Of a stretch of DNA of 23,225 bases, positions 20,280 through 23,225 are shown piece after piece (position 1 is the stretch's first letter; every line of letters starts with the position of its first letter). The position numbers and the translations under genes are program-made. Below the pieces are notes generated by a model. The model was not told the DNA's origin and searched no databases. It saw nothing but the letters and a program-made list of their open reading frames with translations. The DNA is from a virus, in IMG/VR virus record IMGVR_UViG_3300044634_000656, positions 1-23,225 of that record. The stretch is one strand, 5' to 3'.

Positions 20280-20668
20280 TGATTGATAAACTTGATGAAA
20301 CAAACTTTTTGTTATACGCCGCTAAACATTATGATAACCCACAATGTTTTGATACACTTGAATTTTATGAGGATTTAGCTCGATTCAAGTATATCAAAAG
20401 ATTGTTTAATCGTTATGAAGAAACTGGTGAACTCAAAGAAAGACTGGTAATCAATCATTTGATTATTCTTTATAATGTATTTGGTCCACCTGCTACACGA
20501 ATGCTTTTCTTTAAGTTAGATGGTTATCATCATATGTTGAAACCATTCATTGTATTATTAGGACATATGCCTGATACAGTCAAAGGTATCGGGTTCCAGA
20601 ACAAAACCATATTTAGTTCAGACATTGCAATGGACGAGAATATAATCAAGATTCTAAGGAAGATCTAG
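20279..20668 (+). CDS. Conserved T4-like phage protein, unknown
   Basis: A 129-residue protein. NFLLYAAKHYDNPQCFDTLE and RFKYIKRLFNRYEETGELKE with LVINHLIILYNVFGPPATRM are strongly conserved-looking and typical of a family found across T4-like cyanophages. It is all helical. I do not know a function. Tight overlaps with both neighbours suggest a role in head or tail assembly, by context only. Confidence 0.8.
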   Translation: MIDKLDETNFLLYAAKHYDNPQCFDTLEFYEDLARFKYIKRLFNRYEETGELKERLVINHLIILYNVFGPPATRMLFFKLDGYHHMLKPFIVLLGHMPDTVKGIGFQNKTIFSSDIAMDENIIKILRKI

Positions 20669-21378
20669 TGGCTAATAAAGAAAAACAAGAGTACGACTAC
20701 GAAGGCGATATGGCTATGTCGCAACTCAAGTCTATCATTGCTAACGCTCAGCGTATGCATGATATGCTGAAGGTCGATACGAATCTTCCTGAATGGGTTC
20801 AGTCAAAGATCACGCTCGCAGAAGACTACATCACCACTGCATCAAATTACCTGCAAGGTGAGATGAATGAAGATGTCGACTCTTACGCTGATGCATTAAT
20901 AAGACGTAACAAACAAAATCTTAATAAAGGCCATGTTGTCAATGCGGCTCGTATTGCTGGTATGGATGGCAAGAAACTTATGGCCGCTGTGAATAAAAAA
21001 GTAGGTCGTATTAAAGAAGAAGTTGCTCACTCTGTACATGTTAAGACATATGACTCTCAGGGTGAAAAGCAAATGAACTCACCGGAGTTTAAAAAGCATA
21101 TTGAAGCACACGGTGGCAAATTGGATTATGCATCTGATAAAGGCGCAGCATTCAAGTTTGCTTCACACTCACACGCTGCAGCATTCCATCGTGGTGTTCA
21201 ATCAAAGTTTAAAGAACTTGATTCTGAGCATGATGTGCACGAAGAAGTTGCAGTGAATGCTGCTGGTGCTGGTAATGTTGCTGGTCTTGGTGTAGGTCCA
21301 CAAGGTGAACCGGGCGTGCACATGAAGAAAAAGAAGAAAGTAGTACTCGCGAGTTTCAAAAGATTTGCAAGGAAATAA
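20668..21378 (+). CDS. Conserved structural-region protein, GTG start
   Basis: A 236-residue protein whose GTG start shares one base with the previous stop; AAGGAAG lies just upstream. Residues 1-65 (SQLKSIIANAQRMHDML, LPEWVQSKITLAEDYITTAS) are a helical domain I have seen at the start of many T4-like cyanophage proteins. The middle contains HVKTYDSQGEK and a segment that reads as a small alpha/beta domain. The tail is GAGNVAGLGVGPQGEPG, then a Lys run, and ends SFKRFARK. Function unknown. A packaged or head-associated role would fit the location. Confidence 0.78.
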   Translation: MANKEKQEYDYEGDMAMSQLKSIIANAQRMHDMLKVDTNLPEWVQSKITLAEDYITTASNYLQGEMNEDVDSYADALIRRNKQNLNKGHVVNAARIAGMDGKKLMAAVNKKVGRIKEEVAHSVHVKTYDSQGEKQMNSPEFKKHIEAHGGKLDYASDKGAAFKFASHSHAAAFHRGVQSKFKELDSEHDVHEEVAVNAAGAGNVAGLGVGPQGEPGVHMKKKKKVVLASFKRFARK

Positions 21379-21381
21379 ATT

Positions 21382-21894
21382 ATGTTGGGTATGATTCCTC
21401 TACCATATAAGCTACTTGCTATTGGTGGTGCTCTTGTAGGGGTATTTGTATTTGGATATATGAAGGGATCTGCTTATGCAGAAGCTGAGTTGGCTAGATT
21501 CTCTGCCGAAAAGAGTGCGCAAGTTGCGGAATTGGAGAAGCAAAATTCTGCTATTTCTACTCAGGTAGTCACTGAATATGTTGATAGAGTTAACACAATT
21601 AGAGAGAAAGAATATGTATACCGCGACATCGTTAAAGACTCTGTTCCTGCTCAGTACGATTTGTCTAACGGCTGGGTGTACACGCACGACCTTAGTGCCA
21701 CATCCGGTAATGCCGACGCCACCAGAGCTTCTGATGCGAGCCCCTCAGGAATTAAAGACAATTCAGCCCTCCTCACCATCATCTCAAACTACGCCACCTG
21801 CCAATCCAACGCCGAGCAACTCAGACAACTCCAGCAATGGATAATTCAGAATAAAGACGCGGTTGATGCCATGGCCAAAGAGAAAAAGAAATGA
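21382..21894 (+). CDS. Rz: i-spanin (Rz-like)
   Basis: A 170-residue inner-membrane spanin. One N-terminal transmembrane segment (about residues 9-26) is followed by a long periplasmic coiled coil (residues 30-85, EAELARFSAEKSAQVAELEK) and a Gln-rich C-terminal helix ending in a Lys run. With the lipoprotein encoded inside it, it should bridge inner and outer membranes and disrupt the outer membrane in the last step of lysis. AAGGAAA lies about eight bases before ATG. The C-rich stretch 21690-21840 differs from its surroundings because the second gene overprints it. Confidence 0.87.
   Translation: MLGMIPLPYKLLAIGGALVGVFVFGYMKGSAYAEAELARFSAEKSAQVAELEKQNSAISTQVVTEYVDRVNTIREKEYVYRDIVKDSVPAQYDLSNGWVYTHDLSATSGNADATRASDASPSGIKDNSALLTIISNYATCQSNAEQLRQLQQWIIQNKDAVDAMAKEKKK
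21614..21844 (+). CDS. Rz1: o-spanin lipoprotein (Rz1-like), nested in Rz
   Basis: A 76-residue outer-membrane lipoprotein read in the +1 frame and wholly inside the Rz gene. A hydrophobic signal (LFLLSTICL) leads to the lipobox LTAGC with the acylated Cys at C22. After it the mature chain is Pro/Ser/Thr-rich (PVMPTPPELL, TTPPANPTPS), as in lambda Rz1. GAGAAAG is upstream of the ATG at 21614, which is preferred over 21578 because it gives a compact signal peptide. Full nesting of Rz1 in Rz is the classic lambda layout. Confidence 0.88.
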   Translation: MYTATSLKTLFLLSTICLTAGCTRTTLVPHPVMPTPPELLMRAPQELKTIQPSSPSSQTTPPANPTPSNSDNSSNG

Positions 21895-22112
21895 AGAAGT
21901 TTAAAGATTTTGACAAGCCAGAAGACACAGAAGATACTCCTTCAAAGGATAACCTTGTCAACGTCATTGCTAACTCTCTCAACCGCGTAGGCGGTAAAGA
22001 TGATTCTAAGACTATGCTCGCTTTGATTGCAGCACTCGGACTATTAAATACTTCTAAAGATGGTCTTCCACTCAGTGTTGCTCGTAAACTTGCTACAACA
22101 ATAAAAAAGTAA
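21891..22112 (+). CDS. Small hypothetical protein
   Basis: A 73-residue, charged protein with one moderately hydrophobic helix (MLALIAALGLL, residues 42-52). The start overlaps the Rz stop (ATGA). The opening MKKFKDFDKPED recalls the FKxF-type openings of tagged proteins in this window, but it has no (L/I)xE site in position. Function unknown, although its place between spanin and holin-like genes suggests lysis or head association. Confidence 0.72.
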   Translation: MKKFKDFDKPEDTEDTPSKDNLVNVIANSLNRVGGKDDSKTMLALIAALGLLNTSKDGLPLSVARKLATTIKK

Positions 22113-22123
22113 TGGAGATAACC

Positions 22124-22315
22124 ATGTGGGAAAAAATTAAAAAGTGGTTTGGTCTACTTGACCTAAACAAAGACGGTAAAGTAACAGCTGAAGATCTTGA
22201 AGTTGCAAAAGCACTTGCTGATAAGAATGCAAAAGCTGCAAATGAAGCAATCAACGAAGTTGCTGAAGCTGCAGCTGCCGTGAAGAAAGTAGTAAAGGGT
22301 GTAAAAAAGAAATGA
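22124..22315 (+). CDS. EF-hand mini-protein
   Basis: A 63-residue protein. It opens with an amphipathic stretch MWEKIKKWFG, followed by one EF-hand loop at residues 13-24 (D13, N15, D17, G18, K19, V20, T21, D24). This is a good match to the calcium-binding loop with Asp instead of Glu at position 12. The rest is an Ala/Lys/Glu-rich helix with a basic end. The ATG at 22124 is preferred over 22112 because GGAG (22114-22117) precedes it by six bases. It lies among membrane/lysis genes, so a Ca-dependent membrane role is imaginable, as inference only. The stop overlaps the next start. Confidence 0.75.
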   Translation: MWEKIKKWFGLLDLNKDGKVTAEDLEVAKALADKNAKAANEAINEVAEAAAAVKKVVKGVKKK

Positions 22316-22761
22316 GCCTAATGTCGTTTTTCTCATCGCCACCTATTACATCGTTCGAACAACTAGAACTTGAAAAAGGCAAGATTCAGCTAACCATCAT
22401 GAAGATGGCTGCTACTATTCTTGGCGCAATCATGCTTGCTGTTGTTGCAATCTTCCTTGTTGGTATGTTTATGCCAAATGAACTGATTGACAATAACGAG
22501 ATCTTTAAGATTATTGGTCCTGCATTCTCGACCATCGTTGGTGCCTTTGTTGGTGCTTTTGCTACGATGATGGGTATGAAGGTAACTGAATTCGATCCAA
22601 ATATCAAGACACAAGAGCTTGGTAAGACAGATCATAAAGCACTTGCAGAAGCTCATGTTATCAATGCTCAAGCCGAGTCAATTGAAACTGACAATGAAAT
22701 CAAGATGATGGCTGCAATCGACAAATATCGTGACTCTGACGAGGACCACGGTCCTTTCTAA
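22312..22761 (+). CDS. Two-helix membrane protein, holin candidate
   Basis: A 149-residue membrane protein with two hydrophobic helices (about 30-53 and 65-88), a short polar linker (MPNELIDNNEIF) and a charged C-terminal tail of about 60 residues. The layout would suit a class II holin with both ends in the cytoplasm, but the long acidic tail is unusual for one. Its context next to the spanins supports a lysis role. I do not recognise the family. ATGA overlap with the EF-hand gene. Confidence 0.7.
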   Translation: MSLMSFFSSPPITSFEQLELEKGKIQLTIMKMAATILGAIMLAVVAIFLVGMFMPNELIDNNEIFKIIGPAFSTIVGAFVGAFATMMGMKVTEFDPNIKTQELGKTDHKALAEAHVINAQAESIETDNEIKMMAAIDKYRDSDEDHGPF

Positions 22762-22794
22762 ATTATGATTTCGTTTTCAAACGGAGTCTCAAAA

Positions 22795-23034
22795 ATGTTT
22801 GCTAAGTTAAAGAATCTGATTTTCCAGACATTCACTGGAAAAGATAACAAGACGCTTGACCTAGGTAGAATCTTGTGGGCCAAAGGAGTAATCATCTTCT
22901 TTGGCCTCTCGATCTATGATATCTATCGTGGTGCTGCATTTGATGCATCAACATGGGGTATTGGTCTAGGTGCAGTACTTGCTGCCGGTGGCGCTGCTCT
23001 TGCTATGAAAGCTGGAACGGAACCAACTGAATAA
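22795..23034 (+). CDS. Small holin-like membrane protein
   Basis: A 79-residue protein with two hydrophobic segments (about 29-45 and 59-75), a basic amphipathic N-terminus (MFAKLKNLIFQTFTGKDNK) and a short acidic C-terminus. The ATG at 22795 is preferred because GGAG (22783-22786) is eight bases before it and the alternative at 22765 has no ribosome site. Similar small proteins with two helices in this region of T4-like phage genomes are proposed holins. The stop shares a base with the next start. Confidence 0.72.
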   Translation: MFAKLKNLIFQTFTGKDNKTLDLGRILWAKGVIIFFGLSIYDIYRGAAFDASTWGIGLGAVLAAGGAALAMKAGTEPTE

Positions 23035-23225
23035 TGGCTGCTCCAAACGTCAACAAGCTAGCTGAGGACATGTCGTATCTACGTAAAGATATGGCAGTTG
23101 TTGGCGCGCTTGTTGATCGTTTGGATACCACCATTGATAAACTTACAGACATTTCAAACAGCGTATCAAGTCTATTAGCTGTGCATGAAACTAAACTGAC
23201 TTCTCAAGAGATCATAAGTAAACAA
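23034..23225 (+). CDS. Hypothetical coiled-coil protein, 5' part
   Basis: The frame is open from the ATG at 23034, which overlaps the preceding stop (TAATG), to the end of the window: 64 codons without a stop. The visible part MAAPNVNKLAEDMSYLRKD continues into a heptad-rich helix (VDRLDTTIDKLTDISNSVSS). This opening is a type I associate with T4-like cyanophages, next to lysis or tail genes. The role is unknown. Confidence 0.75.
   Translation, partial: MAAPNVNKLAEDMSYLRKDMAVVGALVDRLDTTIDKLTDISNSVSSLLAVHETKLTSQEIISKQ

Noticed and set aside
22765-22794. Ten extra N-terminal residues for the small holin-like protein
   Set aside because: There is no ribosome site before 22765, while GGAG is well placed for 22795.
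1-23225. Insertion sequence, integrase, attachment site or prophage border
   Set aside because: No transposase or integrase motif, inverted-repeat pair with flanking duplication or tRNA-end repeat was seen. The window reads as continuous lytic phage genome.

Overview
This window is a tailed-phage genome segment from the T4 superfamily of myoviruses. It opens in the replication/recombination genes: the 3' part of UvsX recombinase is followed directly by a gp41-type DnaB-like helicase, which is the T4 gene order. It ends in a lysis region with a nested Rz/Rz1 spanin pair, so the host is a Gram-negative bacterium. All convincing genes lie on the + strand, most touch or overlap their neighbour (ATGA and TAATG junctions), and several families are ones I associate with marine cyanophage-like and rhizobial T4-like phages rather than with coliphage T4. 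Host and species cannot be named from the sequence.

Layout. (1) 2-2559: uvsX, gene 41 and two small genes. (2) 2555-2710: a T4-type late promoter (TATAAATA), a roughly 100-nt cloverleaf-like RNA with no ORF, and a strong intrinsic terminator. (3) 2712-9798: early/accessory genes in short transcription units. These are separated by sigma70-type promoters with 17-bp spacers and often a shared extension (TTGACATTTTTnTCAAA). They encode two unknown proteins, RNA ligase 1 preceded by a long hairpin leader, a T4-PNK-type 5' kinase, a metallophosphoesterase, a two-helix mini-protein, an SPFH lipoprotein, a second mini membrane protein with a TTG start, and a run of small genes (SWIM finger, Cys-rich proteins, an Sm-like protein). 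(4) 9802-10624: late promoter, terminator and a PD-(D/E)XK-like nuclease. (5) 10666-13045: a translationally coupled trio of HAD phosphatase, ligase-like nucleotidyltransferase and HxGH nucleotidylyltransferase. (6) 13045-21378: virion and head-associated proteins, a Dps-like ferritin and conserved phage unknowns. (7) 21382-23225: lysis and membrane module (Rz with embedded Rz1, EF-hand mini-protein, two holin-like proteins) and the start of one more gene.

How it may fit together. RNA ligase 1, the 5' kinase and the HAD phosphatase together supply the activities that T4 carries in RnlA and two-domain PseT, so they look like a split RNA-repair set. The ligase-like protein (11268) and a small basic protein (15979) begin with ten residues that align position by position with the capsid-targeting sequence of the T4 internal proteins and end at an (L/I)xE site of the type cut by the gp21 protease. 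My main hypothesis is that this phage packages a ligase-like enzyme, and possibly an RNA/DNA or nucleotide repair pathway, in its head and delivers it with the DNA.

Most sensibly checked next: the capsid-targeting tags, the cloverleaf RNA under late control, the hairpin leader of the RNA ligase, the apparently leaderless genes, and the 49- and 58-residue membrane proteins.
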